Assembly: GCA_038210135.1 (NCBI GenBank)
Contig: JBBQWZ010000038.1
Span: forward strand, 8,333 to 72,332
From: JBBQWZ01 sp038210135
Lineage (GTDB): Bacteria; Acidobacteriota; Terriglobia; Bryobacterales; Bryobacteraceae
DNA: 64,000 nucleotides
Reading direction: 5' to 3'
Notes under the pieces: model-generated
Database searches by the model: none
Told to the model about the DNA's origin: nothing
The model's input: the letters and a program-made list of their open reading frames with translations, nothing else
Made by a program: the position numbers and the translations under genes
Shown: piece after piece, positions 44,281 through 52,016 of the stretch
Numbering within the stretch: the stretch's first letter is position 1
Layout: each line of letters starts with the position of its first letter

Positions 44281-45119
44281 CCAGGCTCCGCGTCGGGTTT
44301 CAAGGAGAATTAGGCGCCTTCAGCCAACAGGCGATCGAGCAGTTCTATGGCAACGCGGCGGAGCCTATTCCCTACCAGCGGTTCGATCAGGCATTCCACG
44401 CATTGAGCGAAGGCGCTGTCGATGCCGCCGCTCTGCCTATAGAAAACACGCTGCATGGGTCGGTTCACGAGAACTATGACCTGCTGCTCAAGCACGACCT
44501 GGGCATTGTCGCCGAAACGAATGTGCGGATCGTTCACAACCTGATCGTCAGGCCAGACGCGCGTTTCTCACAAATCCGTCGCGTCGCTTCTCATCCCGTC
44601 GCACTCAACCAGTGCCTCGATTTCTTCGCCAAGCATCAGCGAATCGAAAGAGTAGTCCATTACGACACAGCGGGGAGCGTCAAGCAATTGATGGAGACAG
44701 GGACGCGTGAAGAAGGCGCGATTGCGTCGGCGCTCGCGGCGCAAGTTTATGGCGGCAAGATCCTTAAGAAATCCATCGAGGACGATCGCCGCAATTTCAC
44801 GCGTTTCTTTCTACTCGAACGCGCGGCACAACCCGTCCGGAGGCCTAGGGTGGCGGGCAAGAAAGTCTGGAAAACGTCTCTCGTCTTCACCACGCGAAAC
44901 GTGCCGGGATCGCTCTTCCGTACTCTCGGCGTATTTGCGCTGCGCGACTTGAGCCTGGCGAAAATTGAGTCGCGCCCGCTGCGCGGCAAACCGTGGGAGT
45001 ACTTGTTTTATGTCGACCTGCTGACCAGCGCGGACGATCCACGCCTGGAAAAGGCGCTGGGCCATCTCGCCGAGTTGTCCGATTTCCAGCGCCTCCTTGG
45101 GACCTATTTCGCAGTTTGA
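44277..45119 (+). CDS. pheA: Prephenate dehydratase with ACT domain
   Basis: 280 aa from the ATG at 44277 (ATGA with ubiX). The catalytic domain (RVGFQGELGAFSQQAIEQFYG, SVHENYDLLLKHDLGIV, and the TRF motif in NFTRFFLLE) is followed by an ACT domain with ESRPLRGKPWEYLFYVDL, the phenylalanine-sensing motif. It converts prephenate to phenylpyruvate in phenylalanine synthesis and is normally inhibited by phenylalanine through the ACT part. No chorismate mutase domain is fused, as in many bacteria outside the enterics. Its end overlaps the convergent DUF3052-like gene by 16 nt. Confidence 0.92.
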   Translation: MTRLRVGFQGELGAFSQQAIEQFYGNAAEPIPYQRFDQAFHALSEGAVDAAALPIENTLHGSVHENYDLLLKHDLGIVAETNVRIVHNLIVRPDARFSQIRRVASHPVALNQCLDFFAKHQRIERVVHYDTAGSVKQLMETGTREEGAIASALAAQVYGGKILKKSIEDDRRNFTRFFLLERAAQPVRRPRVAGKKVWKTSLVFTTRNVPGSLFRTLGVFALRDLSLAKIESRPLRGKPWEYLFYVDLLTSADDPRLEKALGHLAELSDFQRLLGTYFAV

Positions 45120-45730
45120 GTTTTGGTCGCGCGGTCGGCGACCGGAATCACGCATTTCACCGCCGTCAACACAGGAGAGAACGACGCGACTTTGGTATCG
45201 ACCAAACCGGCGGCAAGCAAAGCAGTGCGCACTTCCGGTTCCTTGATCGTCTTTCCGCCTTTCGGATACACGATCCAAACCGCGCCAGCGGGCTGAATCG
45301 CGTCCCGCCATTGCGGGAATCGTAGATCGCTCGCCAACCCGGCGCCGGCGAACACGATGTCAGAATTCTTTCGTTGTCGCGTCGAAACATCGGCGCCGCG
45401 CGCTTCGATTTCAGCGACAAATCCTTCGTCCGCAACTCCGAGCACCGAGATGCGCATTCCCGGTTTTACGCCAAGCTTGTCCAGCCGCGATGGCGGATTC
45501 AGAATCTTGGCGGCCCACTTCTCCGCCGCTTCGCCTAACGCGAGGACCAACGAATCTCCGCCAAATTGGATTGTGAGCGCACCCTTCGATGCGGTCACTT
45601 TCCGGATTTCGGCGCGCGGGATTTTCACTCGAAACGTTCCGCGAAACAACAGGTAATCCGTCTCCCACATTGCCAGTCCTTCGCCCGTTTGTTTGCCGTA
45701 TCGCGCCGCGCACTTTGCTTCGAGTCCCAT
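45104..45730 (-). CDS. DUF3052-like protein
   Basis: 208 aa. The N-terminal 70 residues form a small beta-rich domain (YLLFRGTFRVKIPRAEIRKV). The C-terminal part resembles DUF3052: LDKLGVKPGMRISVLGVADE, AGAVWIVYPKGGKTIKEPEV, and AAGLVDTKVASFSPVLTAVK. Function of that family is unknown. No signal peptide or membrane helix is present. It is third in a three-gene unit, 11 nt after the SRPBCC gene and behind a MarR regulator, suggesting a role in the same response. Confidence 0.7.
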   Translation of the reverse strand: MGLEAKCAARYGKQTGEGLAMWETDYLLFRGTFRVKIPRAEIRKVTASKGALTIQFGGDSLVLALGEAAEKWAAKILNPPSRLDKLGVKPGMRISVLGVADEGFVAEIEARGADVSTRQRKNSDIVFAGAGLASDLRFPQWRDAIQPAGAVWIVYPKGGKTIKEPEVRTALLAAGLVDTKVASFSPVLTAVKCVIPVADRATKTQTAK

Positions 45731-45741
45731 AGTGTGTGTCC

Positions 45742-46254
45742 TTATGCCGAAGGCGTAACCGATTCTCCGACCTTGGCGCCGAGAGCTTTCAAATAGTCTT
45801 CGATCGAAGAAGTGTAGCCAAATACCAGCTTTGCCAACGCGCGGAAGAGGACGTTGTAAATCTCGCCTTCTTCGGTAATCGTCACTTCCGCGCCGCCCGG
45901 CACGGGTTCAATCGCGTAAATCCAACGGCCGCCAAAAGGCAACTTCGGATCCGCGATACGCGTGACATAGCGATTCGGCGCTCTTTTCTCGAAGGCTTCG
46001 TACGTGATCACATCGCCGCGCTTGTCCGTCTCGGTCCACATACGCCGTCCTTCGCGATCCGGCAATTGTTCGTACTTCACAACTTGTGGACGCCAGGCCT
46101 GGGGACCGGTAATGAGATCGAAAAGCGCTTCGGGCGATTGCTTGTAGCGCGCGCGCCGCGTGGCCACGTGCTCTTTTGGAAGCATCGCGCCGAAGGCGGC
46201 AATCAGGCCAACAAACCCAACGAGAATCCCCAGCGTCCAGGCAATCCAACGCAT
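45742..46254 (-). CDS. SRPBCC-family lipid/hydrophobe-binding protein with membrane anchor
   Basis: 170 aa. N-terminal membrane helix (WIAWTLGILVGFVGLIAAFGAM), then a START/SRPBCC domain: ARYKQSPEALFDLITGPQAW, WTETDKRGDVITYEAFE, and FGGRWIYAIEPVPGGAEVTITEEG. Members bind hydrophobic ligands; some are polyketide cyclases, but the anchor argues for a carrier or binding role. It lies 8 nt after marR and 11 nt before the DUF3052-like gene. Confidence 0.8.
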   Translation of the reverse strand: MRWIAWTLGILVGFVGLIAAFGAMLPKEHVATRRARYKQSPEALFDLITGPQAWRPQVVKYEQLPDREGRRMWTETDKRGDVITYEAFEKRAPNRYVTRIADPKLPFGGRWIYAIEPVPGGAEVTITEEGEIYNVLFRALAKLVFGYTSSIEDYLKALGAKVGESVTPSA

Positions 46255-46262
46255 CTTGAAAA

Positions 46263-46751
46263 TTAGCCCTTCCTTCTCATCTGTTTCGACCGCTCGCGAA
46301 CGGCCGACTTCGTGGCGGTTTCCTCACTCGCCGCGCGGGCTAATAGCGCCAAGCCTGCCAGCGCGGCCTTCCGCTCCGGCGCGCTCAAGCGGTGCAACAT
46401 CGACCGCACCAAATCCGCGTCGAGTACCGAACTCGCGCGCTTCATCGCGACGCCACTCGCGGTCAGCAGCAGATTCACGCGGCGAGCATCCGCGCTATCG
46501 CGCCGCCGGCTGACGTAGCCGCCGCGGACCAGCCGGTTCACGTGAATGCACATCGTCGAGGCTGTCACTCCCAAATGCTTCGCCAGCCCCAGGAGGCTGG
46601 TCGGCTCCTTAGCGTCCAAGTGATCCAAGATGCTGGCCTGATGGGCGCTCAACACCTTGCCGCTCTTCTTTTCCCGCACATGGCGCGTGTGGCAGGCGAG
46701 ATAGATGCGCGGATAATACGACATTAATTCGCGGACCGGGTCAACTGGCAA
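46263..46751 (-). CDS. MarR-family transcriptional regulator
   Basis: 162 aa from a TTG at 46751, which keeps the first dimerisation helix (RELMSYYPRIYLACHTRHVR); an ATG at 46724 is an alternative. The winged helix contains LAKHLGVTASTMCIHVNRLVRGGYVSRRRDSADARRVNLLL, read in two parts, with the DXR wing motif. It binds DNA as a dimer, usually repressing its own operon until a phenolic or hydrophobic ligand is bound. A palindrome (46773-46786) sits directly upstream. It leads the SRPBCC and DUF3052-like genes, its probable targets. Confidence 0.88.
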   Translation of the reverse strand: MPVDPVRELMSYYPRIYLACHTRHVREKKSGKVLSAHQASILDHLDAKEPTSLLGLAKHLGVTASTMCIHVNRLVRGGYVSRRRDSADARRVNLLLTASGVAMKRASSVLDADLVRSMLHRLSAPERKAALAGLALLARAASEETATKSAVRERSKQMRRKG

Positions 46752-46756
46752 GATTC

Positions 46757-46786
46757 AGAGTATCGAGTTTACTTTGATACGTCAAA
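46757..46786 (-). promoter_or_regulatory. Candidate MarR operator overlapping a promoter
   Basis: TTTGATACGTCAAA (46773-46786) has perfect 5-bp inverted arms around TACG, a common MarR-box layout. On the minus strand it contains TTGACG, followed after 17 bp by TACTCT (46762-46757), a plausible promoter for the marR unit. MarR binding would cover the -35. The -10 is weak. Confidence 0.4.
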
Positions 46787-46831
46787 TCAAATTATTAGAT
46801 TTCGGGTTCGATTACATTGCCAGGAACGACG

Positions 46832-47524
46832 TTAGGGATTGGCGCGGAGGGCGGCTAAGGCGGATTTCTGTTTACCGGATTCGTCGAAATTGCCAGGAGC
46901 CAGCCAGCGCTCGAACGCGGATCGGCAGGCCGGCCATTCGCTGTCGAGCATCGAATACCACGCCGTATCGCGATTGCGGCCCTTTGCGATCATGTGTTGG
47001 CGGAATATGCCCTCGAAGGTGAAACCCAAGCGGAGGGCCGCGATGCGGGAGGGCGCGTTCAGGTCGTTGCATTTCCATTCATAGCGCCGGTACCCAAGGT
47101 CAAATGCATATTTGGCCATCAGGTACATCGCTTCCGTCGCCCCTCGAGTCTGTTGAAGGGCCGGAGTATATAGAATTCCGCCGACCTCGATCACACGATT
47201 TGCCGGATCGATGCGCATCAAGGACGCCATGCCAACCGCCCGGTTCGACCGTTTGTCGACGATCGCAAAAAACAAGGGATCGTCGGCGGAGGCAATCTTC
47301 GTGAGGTAGGCGTCGAGGCCGGCGCGATCGGCGTAAGGGCCACTGAAGAGGTATGCCCACAGGTGATCGTTGCCGTGGACCCCCTCCCATAGCGCCGGGC
47401 CATGAGTTGCGGGATCGACCGGCTCCAGGCGTACGTAACGGCCGTCCATCGACACACGCTCGGGCAACGGAGCCACCGAAGCATTCACCGCATCGCCGAT
47501 CGGCAGCCCATCCAAGATCTCCAT
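46832..47524 (-). CDS. GNAT-family N-acetyltransferase (RimJ/RimL type)
   Basis: 230 aa. Motifs: YVRLEPVDPATHGPALWEGV, a middle section with FFAIVDKRSNRAVGMASLMR, the acetyl-CoA site TRGATEAMYLMAKYAFDLGY, and ALRLGFTFEGIFRQHMIAKG. This subgroup acetylates protein N termini or small amines; the C-terminal YSMLDSEWPA resembles RimJ/RimL. Substrate unknown. It is 3 nt downstream of the TIM-barrel isomerase gene start-side unit and probably belongs to the same transcript. Confidence 0.85.
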   Translation of the reverse strand: MEILDGLPIGDAVNASVAPLPERVSMDGRYVRLEPVDPATHGPALWEGVHGNDHLWAYLFSGPYADRAGLDAYLTKIASADDPLFFAIVDKRSNRAVGMASLMRIDPANRVIEVGGILYTPALQQTRGATEAMYLMAKYAFDLGYRRYEWKCNDLNAPSRIAALRLGFTFEGIFRQHMIAKGRNRDTAWYSMLDSEWPACRSAFERWLAPGNFDESGKQKSALAALRANP

Positions 47525-47527
47525 GCC

Positions 47528-48367
47528 TTAGCCTCGCAATCCTTCCAGTAGTTTCACGGCTGCGCCGATGTCGCGCATGCGTTCCTCCTGGCCAACCGAT
47601 TCACGTTCGATAAACAATGGCGCGCGATACCCAGCCAGCTTCAGCGTTTCGACGAAACGCAGCATACCTACTGCCCCCAGACCCAGCGGCCGCTCGTGCC
47701 CCAACGATCCCGGCTTGTTCGGATCCGGCCAATCGCCATCTTTGCAATGCACGCTGACCACTTCCGGAGCAAGCAACTCCAGCGCCTCGATCGGGTCTCC
47801 GGTGCCGTACAGAATCATGTTGGCGGGATCGAAATTGATCTTGAGATTTGCGCGGCCCACATCTTCGAGAAAGCGTTTCAAAACCGGCGCCGCTTCCTGT
47901 CCGGTTTCGAGGGCAAAGATCTGTCCGTATGCGGCGCAGTGGTCGCATACCCGCCGGACCATCTCACGAACCGCAATGTAATCCGCATCGATTTCGTCTT
48001 CGGGAACAAAGCCAATGTGGCACGCGATGGCCGGAATCCGCAGTTCCGCCGCGAGATCGCTGATCGCCAGCGTCCGGGCTTCCCGCTCCGCGCGCGTTGC
48101 CGGAGGAATGAATCCAACCGTGCGCTGGACGGTCGGGATGTCCGCGTAATCCTCGCCTTCGTATGCCGCCGTCACGGTATACAGAGGGAATTCGTCGGAA
48201 GCGGCTTTCCACTCCGCTATGAACTCCGGCGTAATCGCGACATCGCCGCCGACACCCAGTTGACCGCAGCGGACTCCAAGAGCTTTTACCTCGTCGAGCG
48301 AGTCACGGCCGGCCCACAGAATCATTCCGATTTCGCGATCGCGGATCGCCTGCGACGTCATTTGCAT
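47528..48367 (-). CDS. Sugar phosphate isomerase/epimerase-like TIM barrel (xylose isomerase-like)
   Basis: 279 aa from an ATG at 48367 with GGGAGAG 8 nt upstream; the open frame runs another 38 codons into the dehydrogenase gene. Metal-site landmarks are CHIGFVPED, FALETGQEAAPVLKRFLED, INFDPANMILYGTGDPIEAL, VVSVHCKDGDW and APLFIERESVG. The family isomerises, epimerises or dehydrates sugars and inositols. It overlaps the Gfo/Idh dehydrogenase by 10 nt, a pairing common in inositol or unusual-sugar pathways. Confidence 0.85.
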   Translation of the reverse strand: MQMTSQAIRDREIGMILWAGRDSLDEVKALGVRCGQLGVGGDVAITPEFIAEWKAASDEFPLYTVTAAYEGEDYADIPTVQRTVGFIPPATRAEREARTLAISDLAAELRIPAIACHIGFVPEDEIDADYIAVREMVRRVCDHCAAYGQIFALETGQEAAPVLKRFLEDVGRANLKINFDPANMILYGTGDPIEALELLAPEVVSVHCKDGDWPDPNKPGSLGHERPLGLGAVGMLRFVETLKLAGYRAPLFIERESVGQEERMRDIGAAVKLLEGLRG

Positions 48368-49371
48368 GAAACTTTCTCTCCCTTGAATTTGCGCGCATCG
48401 CGCATCAGCGCGGCTATGCGGACCGCCTCCGACGACTCCGCCGGCGGGCATCGCGAGGGCGCCATGCCCGCGTCGCAACACGACGCGAAATATTCGATCT
48501 CCGCTGCATAGCCATCCGCGGTATCGAGCGGAAGTACGCGCGTGCCGCCGCGCGAGTACAAAGCCGGAGCCTGACCCGCTGACGAATACTCAATCGCGCC
48601 GTCGTCGCCGCAAATCGAATACTCCATCGAAAACGGAAACTCGCCTGGATACCATCCGCCGCGGACCGAGGCCATCGCGCCGCCAGCGAAGTGGAAGCGC
48701 GCGTCGATGATATCGATGCCTCGCGCGAAATCTTCATGCCCGGTGGCGGAAACGAATTCCGGAGCGCCCATCAGGCGCAGACACAGATCCACATCGTGAA
48801 TCAGCAGATCGAAAACACCGCCGCCGGAACGCTGTCGCTCCTTCAGCCATCCGCCCCACCCGGGCATGGCGCAGCGACGGCGGAAAGCGGCTTCGCGAAT
48901 GGGTCCGACATCGCCAGCCGCTTGGATCAGCGCCGTGTACACGGGGAAGAATCGCAAGACGTGCGCCACCATCAGGACCTTACCGGAGGCGCGCGAGGCT
49001 TCGATCATCCGCGCGCAAGCGGCAGGATGAAGCGCCATTGGCTTCTCGACGAGTACGTGTTTTCCGGCCTGCAACGCGGCAATAGAAGCAGACTCATGCA
49101 GGTCCGTGGGCAGGCAAAGATCGACCGCGTCAATATCCGGATCCGCAATTAGATCAGCAAGTGAGCGCAGTCGCTTCACACCGGAGAAATCGAAGCGGTC
49201 TCCCGCGCCAATGTTGCCGCCGACCTGGGACAGGTCACCCGCGAGCTTCGTCTCGTCGGAGGAACAAACGGCGGATAGAGTCACGCCGGGAAGCGAGCGG
49301 ATCGCTTTCAGATGCGTCGCGCCCATGAAGCCCAGCCCGGCAACGCCGAGCCTCATGGCAGCGGATTCCAT
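48358..49371 (-). CDS. Gfo/Idh/MocA-family oxidoreductase
   Basis: 337 aa; MESAAMRLGVAGLGFMGATH contains the NAD(P) dinucleotide motif GVAGLGFMG, and an internal ATG five codons in is an alternative start. The family Lys lies in HVLVEKPMALHP, and FDLLIHDVDLCLRLMG holds the catalytic H/D of the second domain. It oxidises or reduces sugars or polyols. The stop overlaps the TIM-barrel gene start region, so they are co-translated. Substrate not decidable. Confidence 0.88.
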   Translation of the reverse strand: MESAAMRLGVAGLGFMGATHLKAIRSLPGVTLSAVCSSDETKLAGDLSQVGGNIGAGDRFDFSGVKRLRSLADLIADPDIDAVDLCLPTDLHESASIAALQAGKHVLVEKPMALHPAACARMIEASRASGKVLMVAHVLRFFPVYTALIQAAGDVGPIREAAFRRRCAMPGWGGWLKERQRSGGGVFDLLIHDVDLCLRLMGAPEFVSATGHEDFARGIDIIDARFHFAGGAMASVRGGWYPGEFPFSMEYSICGDDGAIEYSSAGQAPALYSRGGTRVLPLDTADGYAAEIEYFASCCDAGMAPSRCPPAESSEAVRIAALMRDARKFKGEKVSCK

Positions 49372-49422
49372 CGATTGATCTTCATCTCTAGAAGATCGTA
49401 GCTGAATCGATATGCCGACCGC

Positions 49423-50070
49423 TTATTCGAGCGCCATGTTCACCACTTCGAACGAAAACCGCTCGGGCGGTAACGCGGACGCGCGATCCGGGCTCATACC
49501 CGCCCACGTGTCGTACGCGGAATGGGCCAACGTTCCATTCAGATAAAACAGGAACTGGTTCGAGCAACATGAGATCGGCGGAGGTTGCCGGAAGGCGAGC
49601 CGCAGGCCAACGGCTTTTTCAATTTCGACGCCCGAAGTCTTCACGGCCTTGTCCTCGAGCAATTGCACGAAGCTGGACCGGCTGGCATGCGGCCAGACGT
49701 CGGGATGCAGCAGGAGGCGCAAGTCGCTTCGCATCTCGAACGTCATTTCGCACTGGCGAATCCATTCGAGGATCCCGTCGCCCCACTGCCAATGCTGAAT
49801 CAAGCCGAGATATTGATCGACCAGATTCAGAGCCAGATCCATTTTCGAGCGCTCGAGTTGCAAGTGCGCGCGATCCAGATCCTCCTCCGGCATCAGGCTT
49901 TCGATCGAGGGAGCCGGAATCATGTCTTCCTGCTCGATCAATCCCGCGGCAAGATTCATCACCCGGTTCAAACTGCGAACCTGCGGCTTCATCTTCACCA
50001 GCAGCGGCGGGAGCTCATGATTCCTGCCGCCCGGAACTTCCACGAATTTGCGCTCGCCCAGGATATTCAT
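49423..50070 (-). CDS. Hypothetical soluble protein
   Basis: 215 aa with GAGAGG 7 nt before the ATG. The product is helical, with PSIESLMPEEDLDRAHLQLE, LNLVDQYLGLIQHWQWGDGI and the C-terminal LPPERFSFEVVNMALE. There is a CC pair (ISCCSNQF). No signal peptide or membrane helix is seen, and no family is recognised. A 17-bp tandem repeat lies in its leader (50092-50125). Confidence 0.6.
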   Translation of the reverse strand: MNILGERKFVEVPGGRNHELPPLLVKMKPQVRSLNRVMNLAAGLIEQEDMIPAPSIESLMPEEDLDRAHLQLERSKMDLALNLVDQYLGLIQHWQWGDGILEWIRQCEMTFEMRSDLRLLLHPDVWPHASRSSFVQLLEDKAVKTSGVEIEKAVGLRLAFRQPPPISCCSNQFLFYLNGTLAHSAYDTWAGMSPDRASALPPERFSFEVVNMALE

Positions 50071-50091
50071 AGCCGAACCTCTCGCGTCATT

Positions 50092-50125
50092 TTCTCGGTC
50101 TCAACCATTTCTCGGTCTCCACCAT
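50092..50125 (-). repeat. Tandem 17-bp repeat in a gene leader
   Basis: TTCTCGGTCTCAACCAT (50092-50108) is repeated at 50109-50125 with one change (C for A). It lies 21 nt upstream of the ATG of the 215-aa gene. On the minus strand it is spanned by a 12-codon open frame starting at the ATG at 50125. It may be a binding site or a slippage product. Confidence 0.5.
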
Positions 50126-50207
50126 CCGACGACGCGGTCGGGAACTCGATTGTCCGGCAGATTCCATGTCTGCTTTGCAACCGGTGACCCACAGTCTAAT
50201 CGACGTT

Positions 50208-50786
50208 CTAGCGCTTCGACAAGTTTCTTTTGAAATGTTTTGGTGAAACCACTTTCATCCGCGGCGCGTTCTCGCGTGGGCGCAGCGAGAACGTGAAGTG
50301 CCGGTAACGCTTACGGAGCATCGACGGAATCACGAAAGGCACGAGCGCCATATTCATGATTCCGTCAACAGCAGTAAGCCCCAAAGCGTTTGTGACCGGC
50401 GAAGCGGCGAGTCCGCGGACCCACTCGTTCAGCGCCGGAGTAACGACGAATTTCAGCAGCAGTGATAGGGGTACGAGTGCCAATAAAGCCAAAATCAAAG
50501 ATCGCCAGGCCAGGAGCCAAAAGACAGAAAGTGCATCGCCGATTGACATCGACGCATCCTGGCCGGATTTTACAACCGCAATCGTATGTTCCGGAGTGCC
50601 TCTCCGGATCGCGCGCCGCAGCACCATCGGTCCGACCACAAACAGCGATGCGACCTGGAATGCGGTTTCCGCGGTGCTGGTATTTCCGTCGCTAAAGGCG
50701 TGGAGCAGCAGCGTCCACAGGATGTCGATCAGCAGCAGAGGCCAGGTGATGCTCCACGTCAACGCCACGCGCTCGCGAAAACTCAT
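50208..50786 (-). CDS. Membrane protein of unknown function
   Basis: 192 aa with about four membrane segments: WPLLLIDILWTLLLHAF, AFQVASLFVVGPMVLR, WRSLILALLALVPLSLLLKF and a C-terminal helix (MNMALVPFVIPSMLRK). The end is basic (KHFKRNLSKR). No motif is recognised. It follows the 251-aa membrane gene by 16 nt in a run of three membrane-protein genes. Confidence 0.6.
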   Translation of the reverse strand: MSFRERVALTWSITWPLLLIDILWTLLLHAFSDGNTSTAETAFQVASLFVVGPMVLRRAIRRGTPEHTIAVVKSGQDASMSIGDALSVFWLLAWRSLILALLALVPLSLLLKFVVTPALNEWVRGLAASPVTNALGLTAVDGIMNMALVPFVIPSMLRKRYRHFTFSLRPRENAPRMKVVSPKHFKRNLSKR

Positions 50787-50802
50787 TCCAGCAGTCAGGC
50801 TA

Positions 50803-51558
50803 TCAGAGCGCGATCAGCGGGCGTCCTTGCAGCGCGATTATCAACGTCACGATCACCGCCGCGGCACCCACCGCGAAGGCTCCGGCGACTAGCGCCTTCT
50901 TGCCGAGTAGCCAGCCGATCAGCGGCATCGACTGCAAGCCATGCATGCCGATGAAGTGCGCCCAGCGCAGATCTCCGAACTTCGTACTCCATGTCAGGAA
51001 CGGCAATCCGGGTCCGCCGTCCGGACCGCCCACCGTGTGCGCCTGATTCGCGACCATCACTCCGCCTTCGATAGTGCCCAGCAGGAACAGAAGCAAGCCT
51101 AACCGCGCGCCCAGAAGAATCGCGGGTGGAAGCGCTGGACGTTCCCGGAAGTAGAGCGCCAGCACCCAAATCACAGCCAGGGTATTGATCAGGATGAAGG
51201 TTCCCATCAAGCTGAAGATTGCGGCGTCGAAGTAGGGGTGGAGGTTAAAGTGCGATGTTACGCCGCGAAAAGCCTGCAGGTGAATGCAGGTCGTTTCGAC
51301 AGTCAGCGACGTCGCGATGGTCCAGCCTAAACGGCGCACAACCGGACGATCCACAAGCTGACCCAGGTACCACGCCATCGTCCAGAGATACAGAAGAATC
51401 GACGAATCGAACTTGATCGGCTTGATCCACGGACTGATGCCCAGCACCTGGCGCGAGTCGAAGGGCAGCAGGGCGAGCGCCATGATCAGCAGGCCGACGT
51501 GGAGCCATCCGGTAACCGCCAAGGGCGGACTCGCTCGATACAGGTCGCGAAATGTCAT
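50803..51558 (-). CDS. Seven- or eight-helix membrane protein of unknown function
   Basis: 251 aa from the ATG at 51558 (ATGA with the preceding gene); a much longer open frame over the ABA4-like gene is rejected. Helices include WLHVGLLIMALALLPFD, ILLYLWTMAWYLGQLV, FSLMGTFILINTLAVIWVLALYF and GLLLFLLGTIEGGVMVA. A conserved-looking WAHFIGMHGLQSMPLIGWLL contains two His in a membrane helix, which could bind haem or metal. I do not recognise a named family. Confidence 0.65.
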   Translation of the reverse strand: MTFRDLYRASPPLAVTGWLHVGLLIMALALLPFDSRQVLGISPWIKPIKFDSSILLYLWTMAWYLGQLVDRPVVRRLGWTIATSLTVETTCIHLQAFRGVTSHFNLHPYFDAAIFSLMGTFILINTLAVIWVLALYFRERPALPPAILLGARLGLLLFLLGTIEGGVMVANQAHTVGGPDGGPGLPFLTWSTKFGDLRWAHFIGMHGLQSMPLIGWLLGKKALVAGAFAVGAAAVIVTLIIALQGRPLIAL

Positions 51559-51980
51559 GCCGGATCGATCTCCTTTCGCCAGAATCCGCGGACCACAAGG
51601 TACAACAACAGGCCGACCGGACCGATCAGAAACGTCAACACCAGACACGGAATCACGACCAGCCGCGGAATGCCGCACCGGACCGCGTCCCGCGTTTCCC
51701 ATGCGCCAATGAACAAATCGAAAGCAAGATAGTGGATCCAACCCGCCAGTAGAAGCCACGGATTCTGGAACAGCAGACTCACATCGGCCAGCGATCCGAA
51801 TCCGCCGCGCCCTTCGGAGTAGTGCGTGGCGAAGATCCACGCGTAGAGTCCGCCGATCAACAGGGGAGCCCCGAACGCCGCATACCGTTGCGTCCACTTC
51901 CAACGCGGCGCAAGTATCAAAAGCAACCAACCCGGCAAGACAAGCGTTCCGGCTAGTGAGAAAAGTGCTTCGGCGGTCAT
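51555..51980 (-). CDS. ABA4-like membrane protein (DUF4281)
   Basis: 141 aa with four membrane helices. Signature stretches: LPGWLLLILAPRWKWTQR, LLAGWIHYLAFDLFIGAWE and IPCLVLTFLIGPVGLLLYLV match DUF4281, the bacterial relatives of plant ABA4, a chloroplast protein needed for neoxanthin formation. The bacterial function is unknown; a link to carotenoid-like lipids is only an analogy. It begins the three-gene membrane unit. Confidence 0.78.
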   Translation of the reverse strand: MTAEALFSLAGTLVLPGWLLLILAPRWKWTQRYAAFGAPLLIGGLYAWIFATHYSEGRGGFGSLADVSLLFQNPWLLLAGWIHYLAFDLFIGAWETRDAVRCGIPRLVVIPCLVLTFLIGPVGLLLYLVVRGFWRKEIDPA

Positions 51981-52016
51981 GTCAGTTCGTCATTTCTAGA
52001 CGCCCGCGGGAGTCCG

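Noticed and set aside
51559..51930. 124-codon extension of the 251-aa membrane gene
   Set aside because: It overlaps the ABA4-like gene in another frame; the ATGA overlap at 51558 fits the operon.
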